NCBI RefSeq assembly: GCF_945605565.1
Contig: NZ_OX216966.1
Coordinates: forward strand, 3,898,001-3,962,000
DNA length: 64,000 bases
Reading direction: 5' to 3'
DNA from: Paenibacillus dendritiformis
Lineage (GTDB): Bacteria > Bacillota > Bacilli > Paenibacillales > Paenibacillaceae
Shown in pieces: positions 52,796-61,931 of this stretch. Each line of letters opens with the position of its first letter. The stretch's first letter is position 1. Under the pieces are notes generated by a model that saw only the letters and a list, made by a program, of their open reading frames with translations, was not told the DNA's origin and did no database searches. Position numbers and translations under genes: made by a program.

Positions 52796-53716
52796 ATGTA
52801 TCTATTTATTGTGAACAGAATATCCGGCAACGGTAAAGGGATCAAAACCTGGAGAAAAATCGAGCCAATACTTCAGAACAAACAAGTTCATTATAAAGTG
52901 GAGTTTTCAGACAGCCCGTCCCATGCTGCCCTTCTTGTACGGCAATATATGATCAAGCATGACATGATGAAAGCTTTTGTCATTGTAGGAGGGGACGGTA
53001 CAATCCAAAGCGTAGCTCATGAAATCGCAGAAAGTAACATTCCCTTGGGAATCATACCGGCAGGCTCCGGCAATGATTTGGCCAGGGGACTGCATATTCC
53101 TTTAAACGCCAAAAAAGCGCTGGAGTATTTATTGACGGGGACAACGAAAAAAATAGACATTGCCCGGATTGGAAGCAAATGCTTCACCACCGTTGTCGGT
53201 ATCGGGATCGATGGGAAGGTCGCACAAACCGTTAACCTCTCACGTTATAAAAAATGGTTTAATCATTTGAAAATGGGGAATTTGTCTTACATATTCAGCT
53301 TCATTCAAGTCTTATTGCGTTACAAGCCTGCCGATGTTCATATTACAGTCGACGGTAAGGAAATGATCTTTTCCGATGTATGGCTAATCGCCGTCGCTAA
53401 TTTGCCTAACTACGCCGGTGGAATGAAGATTTGCCCGGAAGCTTGTTATACGGACGGTTTTTTTCATATTTGCATCGTTCAAGGAATTTCCCGTTGGACG
53501 TTAATGAAAATATTCCCGGATGTATTTCGGGGGAATCACATTTTTCATCCAGGTGTAACAACGTTGCGAGGAAGAAAAGTTGAAGTCTATACGGAATCAC
53601 CGATGATCGCACATGGAGATGGGGAAATGATCGGGGAGACGCCTCTTGAAGTGACCGTTTATCAGGATGGGATTCATGTCATTTTCAATCCTCAGTTCAT
53701 TCCGTCCTTAGCGTAA
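52796..53716 (+). CDS. YegS/DgkB-type lipid kinase
   Basis: A 306-residue kinase of the diacylglycerol kinase catalytic family. NRISGNGKG near the start, VGGDGTIQSVAHEI near 65 (ATP-binding GGDGT) and GSGNDLARGL near 95 are the family signatures. It would phosphorylate diacylglycerol or a related lipid in the membrane. GGGGG precedes the ATG at 52796. It is divergent from the glycosyltransferase gene. Confidence 0.9.
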   Translation: MYLFIVNRISGNGKGIKTWRKIEPILQNKQVHYKVEFSDSPSHAALLVRQYMIKHDMMKAFVIVGGDGTIQSVAHEIAESNIPLGIIPAGSGNDLARGLHIPLNAKKALEYLLTGTTKKIDIARIGSKCFTTVVGIGIDGKVAQTVNLSRYKKWFNHLKMGNLSYIFSFIQVLLRYKPADVHITVDGKEMIFSDVWLIAVANLPNYAGGMKICPEACYTDGFFHICIVQGISRWTLMKIFPDVFRGNHIFHPGVTTLRGRKVEVYTESPMIAHGDGEMIGETPLEVTVYQDGIHVIFNPQFIPSLA

Positions 53717-53734
53717 CAACAAATCTCAAGCAGA

Positions 53735-53783
53735 AGAGTTACAGCCATGTCATAAATTATGACATACTGTAACTCTTTATTTT
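53735..53783 (+). terminator. Terminator of the lipid kinase gene
   Basis: AGAGTTACAG and CTGTAACTCT form a 10-bp stem, with a nested ATGTCATAA/TTATGACAT inner stem, followed by TTATTTT. Confidence 0.75.
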
Positions 53784-53886
53784 AGCCTTATTAATTTTGG
53801 GAAAATACATGGAAAATAAATTCTGGCATTTCATCCTGCGTTTTGACAAATAATCTGGATTGACATGTTGAAAGGAGGTCACTTTC

Positions 53887-54747
53887 GTGCCGCAATGGCT
53901 TGAGATTGCTTGGCGTACATTCGTGGCAGTCATTGTTCTTTTCCTGATGACCAAGCTGTTAGGGAAAAGGCAAGTGACGCAGCTTTCCGTATTCGAATAC
54001 ATTACCGGAATTACCATCGGGAGCCTTGCCGCTTATGTTTCGATGGATTTGGAAGCCACATGGTATTTAGGACTTGTTTCATTAGGTGTGTGGGTAGCTG
54101 TTGCGTTAGGTATTGAATATATACAGTTGAAAAGTAAAACCGTCAGGGATTTTGTTGAAAGCAAAGCGACGGTCTTAATTAAAGACGGAAAAATAATGGA
54201 AGACAACCTGAAAAAAGAACGGCTTACCACCGATGAACTGTTAGAGCAGTTGCGTCAAAAACAAGTATTCAAAGCGGCCGACGTTGAATTTGCCATAATG
54301 GAGCCCAGTGGAGAAGTCAATGTCCTGCTCAAAAGGGAAAACCAGCCGCTAACCCCCAAACATCTGGGCATTAAGGTGGCGCCGGAACAAGAACCGCAAG
54401 CGGTAATCATGGATGGCAGTATTATGGACGAGCCGCTTGCTACTATCGGCTTGAACCGGCAATGGCTGAACACGGAACTAGAAAAAACAGGAGTTGCTGT
54501 CGAAAATGTGTTTCTTGGGCAAGTGGATGCGCACGGACAATTGTATGTCGATCTGTACGACGATCAAATCAAGGTTCCCGAGCCCCAAAAACGTGCCGTT
54601 CTCTTCGCAACATTAAAAAAATGCGAAGCGGATTTGGAAATGTTCGGTCTGGCAACCCAGAACACCGAAGCCAAACAAATGTATGAGCAGTGTTCAAAGC
54701 AGCTTCTAACCGTAATAGCGGATCTAAAACCATTATTGCATCGGTAA
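53887..54747 (+). CDS. YetF-like DUF421 membrane protein
   Basis: A 286-residue protein with three N-terminal membrane helices (residues 5-80) containing LFLMTKLLGKRQVTQLSVFEYI, the YetF N-terminal hallmark, and a C-terminal cytosolic DUF421 domain (VEFAIMEPSGEVNVLLK). About 60 residues at the end are extra. Bacillus YetF-type proteins are tied to spore or membrane properties, function unclear. The GTG start has AAAGGAGGT nine bases before it. Confidence 0.87.
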   Translation: MPQWLEIAWRTFVAVIVLFLMTKLLGKRQVTQLSVFEYITGITIGSLAAYVSMDLEATWYLGLVSLGVWVAVALGIEYIQLKSKTVRDFVESKATVLIKDGKIMEDNLKKERLTTDELLEQLRQKQVFKAADVEFAIMEPSGEVNVLLKRENQPLTPKHLGIKVAPEQEPQAVIMDGSIMDEPLATIGLNRQWLNTELEKTGVAVENVFLGQVDAHGQLYVDLYDDQIKVPEPQKRAVLFATLKKCEADLEMFGLATQNTEAKQMYEQCSKQLLTVIADLKPLLHR

Positions 54748-54754
54748 AGAGAAA

Positions 54755-54779
54755 GGCCGCCTCAGCTGTGCAGGCGGCC
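54755..54779. terminator. Bidirectional terminator
   Basis: GGCCGCCT and AGGCGGCC pair perfectly over 8 bp around a 9-base loop between converging genes. Confidence 0.65.
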
Positions 54780-54802
54780 ACACTAGTTTTGATGCTTCGT
54801 TA

Positions 54803-55546
54803 TTACTTGAATCGCCCATATGCTTTGGCATAGCGCAGAATCCGGCGATAGGCCGAAGGATTGAAAGTCCGGTAGACATATATGGCCGGACTTGTGTTGA
54901 CTTCCAGGATCCATGGCCGCATGTTTTTATCGAGTGCGATATCGAGCCCTATTTGTTTTAGGCCTCGATATTTTGTACTTAATTGCTTGCCGACCGATAA
55001 TCCCATTTGGTTCAGTTCGCGGCGCAGCTTGCGAATGGAGGACTGATTCATATGAGGACGCAATAGGGTAGACAGCGATTCCATGCTCCCGCCATTACTG
55101 ACATTGGTGACAATCTTATTGGCTGCTGCCTTGCGGCCTAAGATGGACATGGCCTCCCATTGATTGTTCAGATTCTTCTGAACCAAGACCCGAAGATCGA
55201 ATTTCCTCCCACGGTGGCTCATCATATGAATGCCCTGCTGCACCAAATATTTCCGCTTCCCGATTCTGGACTTGATGCCGGATTGCAACTGGTTCATGGA
55301 ACGGAACACTTTGCTGGAAACTCCTTCTCTCAGCTCAAACGATGCTTTGGAGCGCTTTTTTGCGCGCATGACTCCTTTGCCGTGAGTACCCGCGTCCGGC
55401 TTCACATACACCATGTTATAGCGGTTCAGCATCTCTTGCAAGCTGCTGGAGCTGTATACGGCTGTCTTCGGGATGAAACGCTTCAACGATGAGTTTTGCA
55501 GAATGCGTGTCTTTTTCCATTTGCTAAATACATGTTGGACAGGCAA
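54803..55546 (-). CDS. YheC/YheD-family ATP-grasp protein (endospore coat-associated)
   Basis: A 247-residue ATP-grasp protein of the YheC/D group found in spore formers. MVYVKPDAGTHGKGVMRA near 55 is the nucleotide loop, KYLVQQGIHM the next strand, and the metal site is DIALDKNMRPWILEVNTSP near 215. It is shorter than full YheC/D proteins (about 350-450), lacking their N-terminal part. TTG at 55546 with AAGGGTG upstream is the best start; TTG at 55567 has no ribosome site. Confidence 0.78.
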   Translation of the reverse strand: MPVQHVFSKWKKTRILQNSSLKRFIPKTAVYSSSSLQEMLNRYNMVYVKPDAGTHGKGVMRAKKRSKASFELREGVSSKVFRSMNQLQSGIKSRIGKRKYLVQQGIHMMSHRGRKFDLRVLVQKNLNNQWEAMSILGRKAAANKIVTNVSNGGSMESLSTLLRPHMNQSSIRKLRRELNQMGLSVGKQLSTKYRGLKQIGLDIALDKNMRPWILEVNTSPAIYVYRTFNPSAYRRILRYAKAYGRFK

Positions 55547-55802
55547 AAAAGCATCACCCTTTTCCAATAAATTGATTGCATCTGATTGATAGTAACTACA
55601 GGGACTAGGAATAGATCATGTGATATCAATGTATGACGCTGTCCCTCATTGGGAGTGGACAATAACCTATTGGGACGGCAATGGCGTCATAGGGTAAAGG
55701 TATAGACCAAATTTTTTTATAATGCTAAGATGACGGCGAAGCAGCAACAAGTTGATTTTAGAAAGGTTAGACCAAAAAATTTATGCCAGAGAGGTGGTAA
55801 AT

Positions 55803-56933
55803 GTGAAATCCAATGTTCAGAAAGAACCGATGATTTTTGATATCCATGTGGCAGAAGGAAGCCATTATGAAGTGGGGAAGCAGCGGGCGATTACATTGAA
55901 GCAAAATTATCCGGAAGATATTCTCTATTATATCAGTCCTATGGAGGGACAGGATTATATATCTGCAGCAACCGCACACAAGAGGATGATGATGATTGAT
56001 AAAATATGTCCCGGTTTTACAGATGAGGTACAAGGTTTTGCCGATGAAGTAAATACGGATCCGGAAAAAATAATATGTTATGCAAATTCATACCACAACT
56101 CACCACATTGCTGTCAATTTGCAGTGCTTCCTTCAAACACAAGCGACGGACACTTTTATATAGGAAGAAGCTATGAATATTTCGTAAGGGACGAAAGAAG
56201 TTTATGCATTACCCGGGTAACCGGAAAACCGAAGCATATTGGATTCTCATTACAGAATGCAGGAAGAACGGATGGGATGAATGAATATGGACTCGTCGTC
56301 TCCATGTCCAGTACCGCTTACTTGAAACCTCTAGAGGGGGATGGTTGTGAATTTTGGATTGCTCTCCGAGCCATTTTGGACCGCTGCAAAGATGTATATG
56401 AAGCTCAATGCCTGCTTGAAGAAATTCCGTTATGCACCAATGCGAATATTATGGTAGCCGATGCTTCCAATGATGTTTCCATATTCGAGATGGCCAGCTT
56501 TTCATCAAGCAAAAAACGGATTTCTGTACGGAAACCCGTTGGCGGTCTAATCGTAGCTACTAATCATTATGTGAGCCATGAAATGAAAGAATTCGATGAA
56601 CATCATTTCTGGAATTCCGAAATTCGTTATTCATCCGTCTGGAATTCCTTATTACGGGAAACACCTTATATGAACGAGGGAAAGGTAAAGAAGCTGCTGT
56701 CCACTCCGTATCCGTATGGTCCATGCTGCCATTTTTATTCCAGCGGGATGGGGACGTTAAGAAGCATGGTCTTTAATATTACGGAGAAGAAGCTGCAGGT
56801 TAGCTTTGGTCCGCCGGATATGAATCCGTGGCACTCCATTGATTTTGATACTCCAGTCGGGCTTGATGAAATAGTAGGCCAATACGATAATGTAAATATC
56901 AGCGATCCGGAACAATTTTGGAGAGAGATGTGA
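55803..56933 (+). CDS. C45-type autoproteolytic acyltransferase/hydrolase
   Basis: A 376-residue N-terminal-nucleophile hydrolase of the acyl-CoA:6-aminopenicillanate acyltransferase (C45) family. The likely nucleophile Cys is in SPHCCQFAVLPS near residue 103, where self-cleavage would make two subunits. Downstream conserved parts are YIGRSYEYF, GRTDGMNEYGLVVSMS and NHYVSHEM. Substrate is an amide, such as a peptide or bile-salt-like conjugate. GTG at 55803 follows AGAGAGG; ORF extends to 55752 without a better start. Second Cys may confuse the exact cleavage site. Confidence 0.8.
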   Translation: MKSNVQKEPMIFDIHVAEGSHYEVGKQRAITLKQNYPEDILYYISPMEGQDYISAATAHKRMMMIDKICPGFTDEVQGFADEVNTDPEKIICYANSYHNSPHCCQFAVLPSNTSDGHFYIGRSYEYFVRDERSLCITRVTGKPKHIGFSLQNAGRTDGMNEYGLVVSMSSTAYLKPLEGDGCEFWIALRAILDRCKDVYEAQCLLEEIPLCTNANIMVADASNDVSIFEMASFSSSKKRISVRKPVGGLIVATNHYVSHEMKEFDEHHFWNSEIRYSSVWNSLLRETPYMNEGKVKKLLSTPYPYGPCCHFYSSGMGTLRSMVFNITEKKLQVSFGPPDMNPWHSIDFDTPVGLDEIVGQYDNVNISDPEQFWREM

Positions 56934-57005
56934 CACAAAAAATTTACTAGAATTATGGGGAAAAGAGTTTTTCCGGCCTTGCGGAGGCGGGATAGATAGG
57001 GGATT

Positions 57006-57590
57006 ATGCGAATGATAAAGCGATGCGCATGGGTCAAGGAAAGTGAGCCTTTATACAGGGAGTATCATGATAATGAATGGGGTGTTCCCGTATACGACGA
57101 CCGAATCTTATTTGAAATGCTGTGCCTGGAAGGAGCGCAGGCGGGACTCAGTTGGTGGACGATTTTGCAAAAAAGAGAAAATTATCGAAAAGCCTTTGAT
57201 CATTTCGATGCGGAAAAAATTGTTCATTATACCGATGAAAAATTGCAATCGTTACTCAATAATCAAGGGATTGTTCGCAATAAGCTGAAAATTCAAAGCG
57301 TCGTCACGAATGCCAAGACTTTTTTAACAATTCAAAAAGAGTATGGTTCATTTTCCGGTTATATATGGAATTTTGTTGATAACAATCCTATCGTGAACCG
57401 TTGGGAAACCGTACAAGAAGTCCCTGTCTCCAATGAAATCAGCGATCACATGTCAAAAAAGTTAAAAAAGGACGGATTCTCCTTTGTAGGCAGTACGATT
57501 TGTTATTCATTTATGCAAGCGGTAGGGATGGTGAATGACCATACGTTGGACTGCTTCTGTCATCCTTCTCATCAAAAAGCACAACCCTAA
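57006..57590 (+). CDS. tag: DNA-3-methyladenine glycosylase I
   Basis: A 194-residue repair enzyme that removes 3-methyladenine from DNA. The zinc snap is made by Cys in KRCAW near residue 6, His in YREYHDNEWG, and DHTLDCFCH at the end; GLSWWTILQKRENYRKAF is the base-binding region. All key residues are present. It is monocistronic with a good terminator. The start could also be the ATG at 57012 two codons later. Confidence 0.95.
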   Translation: MRMIKRCAWVKESEPLYREYHDNEWGVPVYDDRILFEMLCLEGAQAGLSWWTILQKRENYRKAFDHFDAEKIVHYTDEKLQSLLNNQGIVRNKLKIQSVVTNAKTFLTIQKEYGSFSGYIWNFVDNNPIVNRWETVQEVPVSNEISDHMSKKLKKDGFSFVGSTICYSFMQAVGMVNDHTLDCFCHPSHQKAQP

Positions 57591-57610
57591 AGATTGCTAG
57601 AGTCCAGCAG

Positions 57611-57645
57611 GCGGGTTGGCGTGACAACGCAGAACCCGCTTTTTT
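57611..57645 (+). terminator. Terminator of tag
   Basis: GCGGGTT and AACCCGC pair around a 15-base loop, followed by six T. Confidence 0.75.
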
Positions 57646-57724
57646 GTTTTCATTGTCTTGCTTCCGGACTTCTTGTTTTTCAGAACGAATGCTGGCGAAC
57701 GATGGCTCGTCCTTGCCTTGATAC

Positions 57725-57959
57725 ATGGATATTTCAACAAATATGGGGGGATTCTACAGTATCGTTCTCTCCCTTTCCGCAGCTGCTGCATACGGAGAGA
57801 CCGGATCGGGTCATCGGGAATTTGCTGGAGGGCAGAGTGGCGCTATTGGCCGAAGGCAGCCCGACGGCCTTAATCCTGCCGGTAACCTTTTCAGCTTTGG
57901 CATCGCCATTTGATCCAAAAGTGAAAGTAGAGATCGTCAATCACGGAATCATGAACTAG
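57725..57959 (+). pseudogene. Remnant of a GerA-family spore germination protein
   Basis: The frame reads [20 protein letters not shown], then [21 protein letters not shown] and stops. This is the core signature of GerAA/GerKA-type germinant receptor subunits (about 500 residues). Only about 70 residues remain and the ends do not match, so the gene has been almost wholly lost. Confidence 0.7.
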
Positions 57960-58070
57960 CCAGGAATGTGAGGCGTACGATTCTAAGAAGAGAAGAAGAC
58001 TGCGCCGATGCCATGCAGGGCGAAAAGCAGCCGGTTCATATCGGCTGCTTTTTCAATGCTGGCTGGCAGG

Positions 58071-58460
58071 TTAATCTAGTCTTTCTATCTGCTTATGGAA
58101 CGAAAACGTTATGCCTGCGCCAGCCTGGAAATTTAGCATATCGATCATTTCTTTGGTGCTTTGGCTCATTCCGCTTTGCACAAGGGGCGCATTGGTAGTC
58201 GGACTCTGATCGCTTCCCCCGGCTTCTGTCTCCATCAATTGTTGTGTCTCGCTTAGCAGCACTCTGCTCCCATCGGGCCTGACCATATATTGCCTGATAT
58301 ATGCGCCTTCACGAGTGGTAACGAGCTTCCCTTTTTTGTCCTCTTGTTTTTCTTCTTCCTGTTTCGCCACATCTTTCAGGACGGATTCAAATAATAATTC
58401 ATTATTTTGATTTTTCCGTTGGGTTGAAGACGGAAATCGATAGTTGGAATCAATACGCAT
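58071..58460 (-). CDS. Hypothetical protein
   Basis: A 129-residue hydrophilic protein with no family that I recognise. It has KDVAKQEEEKQEDKKGKLV (charged, likely helical) in the middle, REGAYIRQYMVRPDGSRVLL near 70 and no signal peptide or membrane helix. AAAGGAGG is six bases before the ATG, a strong argument that it is real. No operon partners. Confidence 0.65.
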   Translation of the reverse strand: MRIDSNYRFPSSTQRKNQNNELLFESVLKDVAKQEEEKQEDKKGKLVTTREGAYIRQYMVRPDGSRVLLSETQQLMETEAGGSDQSPTTNAPLVQSGMSQSTKEMIDMLNFQAGAGITFSFHKQIERLD

Positions 58461-59044
58461 GATAATCCTCCTTTCCCGATGTCCCCCCCTCCATTGGAAT
58501 TGGGGGATGATTCTATTATCGGAAGGAGGGCTTCATTCAGTTAGCTTTTAGGAGAATCTATCTCACGTTGTATACTTTCAAATCACCAATGGTACATTCT
58601 ACTATTTTGTGTTATATTTTGAAGAGAACAGCATCCGAATGACTTCATTTAACGGGGAACGCTATCAAGTAGCAGCCGTTTTTATTTTTATTATTTTTCT
58701 TCTAGATCAATCCTCCCCATGCTCATCGTGAGATTGGAACAGACCACACTCCAAAGAGCGCAAACATCCATCAATGTGATATCTCAAGAACATGCATGAA
58801 CCGGTGTGTCACAGCGACGTTCCAGGACCCAGCGGATACACCTGACAAAATAAGGTTCGATTAGGGTTCATTGCGGCACCATGTTATTGCAGTTGGCATT
58901 GCTTCGGGCCGAAGCACTTCCTTGCCAGCTCTTATGGCGAATTATATTAAGAATTTGGAATAAAGACCTGGATAAGAGGATACAAGTATTTTTTTGGTCA
59001 AAGCTTCATAGTCATTTTTCATAAACTAATCAATGGAGGTTGTT
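58461..59044. other. Gene-poor 580-bp stretch before an ABC operon
   Basis: No convincing gene. A short open stretch near 58873-58962 on the + strand reads VIAVGIASGRSTSLPALMAN and ends at TAA; it may be a remnant but is too short to name. Confidence 0.4.
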
Positions 59045-59983
59045 ATGCTGCTTAATGTTCAGAACCTGACTAAAGTTTTTTCGGGGAAAAAAAGTACGAA
59101 AACCGTTGCCAATGATAACCTTAGCTTTAGTGTGCAGGAAGGAGAAATTTATGGGTTACTTGGACATAACGGAGCAGGGAAAACGACCTTGGTCAATCAG
59201 ATTATCGGACTGATGAAGCCGACTAGCGGCGAAATTTCGTTACTGGGCAGGTCTGTCATTGAAGACCCTGCCTTTGCCCGTTCTATGTGCTCTGTGCAGC
59301 CGCAGTCTCAATTGCCTCTCGGTTACTTGACGCCGGTACAGGCCGTATCCATCATGGGGAAAATGAGATCGGGCGATAAGCAGGAAGTATTGAAGCGGAT
59401 GAACATGCTTTTTGAAGCGCTTGATATCGGAGAATGGGTGAACAAAGAAGGCGTTCATCTGTCAGGGGGGGTTCGCCGGCTCGTCGCTTTTTGCATGGCG
59501 GTGGTTGTGCCCGGGAAGCTGGTGATACTTGATGAACCGACGAACGATGTGGATCCGATTCGGCGCCGCTATCTTTGGGATTTGATCCGCCAGTTAACCG
59601 TAGATGGAACATCCGTCATCTTGGTGACGCATAACGTGATTGAAGCCGAGAAAGCGGTGGACCGGGTAGCCATATTGAATAAAGGCAGGTTCCTGGCAGA
59701 AGGCACCCCTGCAGAAATCAAAAGCACAGTAAACAACCTGATTCGGGTTGAGGTCAGTCATGTGACGAGCATTCAGCAGCTGCAAACTCCCGCGTGGGCG
59801 CTATCCTCGAATTCTCAAGCTTCCCGCTCCGTTTTTTCGGTTAATCCCGATTCCGTGCCCGATGTAATCGAGTGGGCAAGAAATAAAGTAGACGAAGGTG
59901 AAATCATGGACTATTCTTTATCGCCGACAACGCTTGAAGATGTATACGTTGAGCTGACAAGCAAGGGGGAGATCGGTGCATGA
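59045..59983 (+). CDS. ABC transporter ATP-binding protein
   Basis: A 312-residue ATPase of the ABC-2 exporter type. Walker A is GHNGAGKTT near 40, the signature reads VHLSGGVRRLVAF near 140 (LSGG intact, but VRR replaces the usual QRR/MKR), and Walker B is LVILDEPTNDVDP near 165. H-loop VTHNV is present. The ATG at 59045 has TGGAGG six bases upstream; the one at 59033 does not. It overlaps the permease start by four bases. The next genes include a small protein and a type II thioesterase, which hints at export of a natural product. Confidence 0.87.
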   Translation: MLLNVQNLTKVFSGKKSTKTVANDNLSFSVQEGEIYGLLGHNGAGKTTLVNQIIGLMKPTSGEISLLGRSVIEDPAFARSMCSVQPQSQLPLGYLTPVQAVSIMGKMRSGDKQEVLKRMNMLFEALDIGEWVNKEGVHLSGGVRRLVAFCMAVVVPGKLVILDEPTNDVDPIRRRYLWDLIRQLTVDGTSVILVTHNVIEAEKAVDRVAILNKGRFLAEGTPAEIKSTVNNLIRVEVSHVTSIQQLQTPAWALSSNSQASRSVFSVNPDSVPDVIEWARNKVDEGEIMDYSLSPTTLEDVYVELTSKGEIGA

Positions 59984-60711
59984 AGATAGCGAACGATTTC
60001 AAGTATGTCTTTCAAATGCAGCTGTTTCGAAGTATCGGCCCGCTTATGTTTTTTACCGTGATTCAAATTTTCATGTCGCTAGGAATTATTGTCGGATTCA
60101 GGTATCTGTTCGATGATCTGGATAATCAAAGCTTGCTGTATCTTGCCACTGGAGCTCCTACATTCATTCTCGTCCTCACCGGTCTTGTTATCTTGCCAAT
60201 GCAAATCGGGAACGCCAAAATAGAAGGCTATGTTGAATTTACCCGCACCTGGCCCGTTAACCGTGGCGTGATCATCGGAGCGGATACGTCTATCTGGCTC
60301 GGAGTAACGATACCGGGATTATGCATCGCAACCCTGTTCGCACATTTAATGTTTAATCCCGGATACGACATCTCATGGACAGTCATTCCGGCTCTGCTGT
60401 TGATTGCCTTAACATCCATCGGTGTAGGCTATGGATTTTCGTATTTGTTTCCACAGGATGTGACTTTTGCGGTTTCCCAATTTATTGCCTTCGGCGCCTT
60501 AATGTTTTCTCCTCTTAATTTTCCCATCGAGCGGCTGCCGGAATGGTTTCAGGCGGTACACCACATTTTGCCGTTCCACTCTATGGCCGAGGTCATGCGC
60601 GCGTCATTAGCGGCTTCCACCTTCGAGGCTTCGGTGTGGAACTATGTCACCTTATCCGTGTGGTGCATGGTTGGATATGGCGGCGCGATCTGGATTCTGA
60701 ATCGGAAGTAA
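59980..60711 (+). CDS. ABC-2 type permease
   Basis: A 243-residue membrane protein with six helices, including FMSLGIIVGFRYLFDDL near 30 and the late LPFHSMAEVMRASLAAS region typical of ABC-2 exporters. GGTGGCT... no; the ATG overlaps the ATPase stop (ATGA) and a weak AGATCGG precedes it. Partner of the ATPase. Substrate unknown. Confidence 0.83.
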   Translation: MKIANDFKYVFQMQLFRSIGPLMFFTVIQIFMSLGIIVGFRYLFDDLDNQSLLYLATGAPTFILVLTGLVILPMQIGNAKIEGYVEFTRTWPVNRGVIIGADTSIWLGVTIPGLCIATLFAHLMFNPGYDISWTVIPALLLIALTSIGVGYGFSYLFPQDVTFAVSQFIAFGALMFSPLNFPIERLPEWFQAVHHILPFHSMAEVMRASLAASTFEASVWNYVTLSVWCMVGYGGAIWILNRK

Positions 60712-60858
60712 CACGATGGTTGCTTCCCGATGGAGCGGGAAGCCGTGGCACGGTTGTTCTCTTCATCCCCCACTTAAACCAAACGCTGTAAGGTTTTTGA
60801 AGTGAGGGACTTCTCGATTCAACACGTTAAAATATACGGAAACAGAGGAGTGACGGGC

Positions 60859-61017
60859 ATGGCGGGATTGGCCGATCTATTGGAGGTATTGAACAAGGAA
60901 GCGGGGTTCGCGAAGCTGCTGCAGGGAGCGCCGGAAGACAACAGTTTGATTTCGCTGGATGAGATTTTGGAGCAAATTAACCAACAAAAGCACGAATGGG
61001 AAGAGAGGTCGGTATGA
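60859..61017 (+). CDS. Small acidic protein of 52 residues
   Basis: MAGLADLLEVLNKEAGFAKL is followed by an acidic, helical stretch ending HEWEERSV. GAGGAG lies eight bases before the ATG. Its stop overlaps the thioesterase start (ATGA), so the two are coupled. It does not look like a classical RiPP precursor or carrier protein (no DSL motif), so its role is open. Confidence 0.6.
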   Translation: MAGLADLLEVLNKEAGFAKLLQGAPEDNSLISLDEILEQINQQKHEWEERSV

Positions 61018-61748
61018 GCATGATCGATCTGTTCTGCATTCCTTATGCCGGCGGCTCAGCGCATGCCATCTATGGCAAATGGGTTGAAAAGCTTGACCCT
61101 GGAATCAAACTGCATCCTTTGGAGTTGGCAGGGCATGGCCGAAGAATGGGAGAGCCCTTTCACGCCAATGTCACGGAAGCGGTCCAAGACTTGTTGGACA
61201 AGATGCGTCCTTGGATTGGAGAGCGTCCGTATGCCGTATACGGCCATAGCATGGGAACCGGCTTAGCCTATGAACTCGCCGTAGCTGCCCGAGCTTCCGG
61301 TCTGCCGCAGCCGGTGGCGCTATTTTTATCCGGCCGCATACCGCCCCATCTGAAATATAACGAAGAGCCCATGCACAAGCTGTCTGATGCGGACTTTTTG
61401 GAGAAAATCCGCAAGATAGGCGGAACGCCGGCACAATTCTTCGAATCTAAGGAGCTGCTGCAGCTCTTCCTGCCGATTCTGAGGAATGATTACCGGATGA
61501 TCGAGCAATATCGGGTGAACGGAAAGCCGCAGCCGGTGGATGGGGATATTGTCTTTTTTCTAAGCGATGAGGATCAATATGTCAATTTGCCTGATATTTT
61601 GGAGTGGGAGCAATACAGCAGGCGGTCATTTGAATATCATCCATTTCAGGGCGGGCATTTCTTCATTCATGAAGCATGGGATCAAATCTGTATGCGGATT
61701 AACCGCAAGCTGCTGGGACAGGGCTGCGCGAACCATTCGAAAGGGTGA
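61014..61748 (+). CDS. Type II thioesterase (GrsT/SrfAD-like)
   Basis: A 244-residue alpha/beta hydrolase that removes stalled acyl groups from carrier proteins of peptide or polyketide synthetases. FCIPYAGGSAHAIYGKW opens it; GHSMGTGLAYELA near 77 carries the nucleophile Ser, and GGHFFIH near 215 the His. GAAGAGAGG precedes the ATG. No synthetase is in the window, so it may serve one elsewhere or be a relic. It overlaps the small protein gene and is coupled to the next ORF by TGATG. Confidence 0.88.
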   Translation: MSMIDLFCIPYAGGSAHAIYGKWVEKLDPGIKLHPLELAGHGRRMGEPFHANVTEAVQDLLDKMRPWIGERPYAVYGHSMGTGLAYELAVAARASGLPQPVALFLSGRIPPHLKYNEEPMHKLSDADFLEKIRKIGGTPAQFFESKELLQLFLPILRNDYRMIEQYRVNGKPQPVDGDIVFFLSDEDQYVNLPDILEWEQYSRRSFEYHPFQGGHFFIHEAWDQICMRINRKLLGQGCANHSKG

Positions 61749-61873
61749 TGTGCGAGCAAGGCTTCACGGTAGAAGGGATTGATATTTCATACCGCTATCC
61801 GGCTCCAAGGACGGAAGAGCAGCTGCGCGATGGCTTTCCTGATCTCAGCACTTTGACCAAAATTAACATGTAG
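61748..61873 (+). CDS. Coupled 41-residue ORF
   Basis: ATG overlaps the thioesterase stop as TGATG and opens MCEQGFTVEGIDISYRYPAP, ending LSTLTKINM. No family recognised. It may be a small protein or the tail of a lost gene. Confidence 0.4.
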   Translation: MCEQGFTVEGIDISYRYPAPRTEEQLRDGFPDLSTLTKINM

Positions 61874-61931
61874 CTTCAGAAGAGGAGAGGGAGATGCCTG
61901 CTGGCACCTCCCTCTGATGTGATTATCATGG

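Noticed and set aside
60802..60858. Longer start for the 52-residue protein
   Set aside because: The extra 19 residues lack a ribosome site, while the ATG at 60859 has GAGGAG eight bases upstream.
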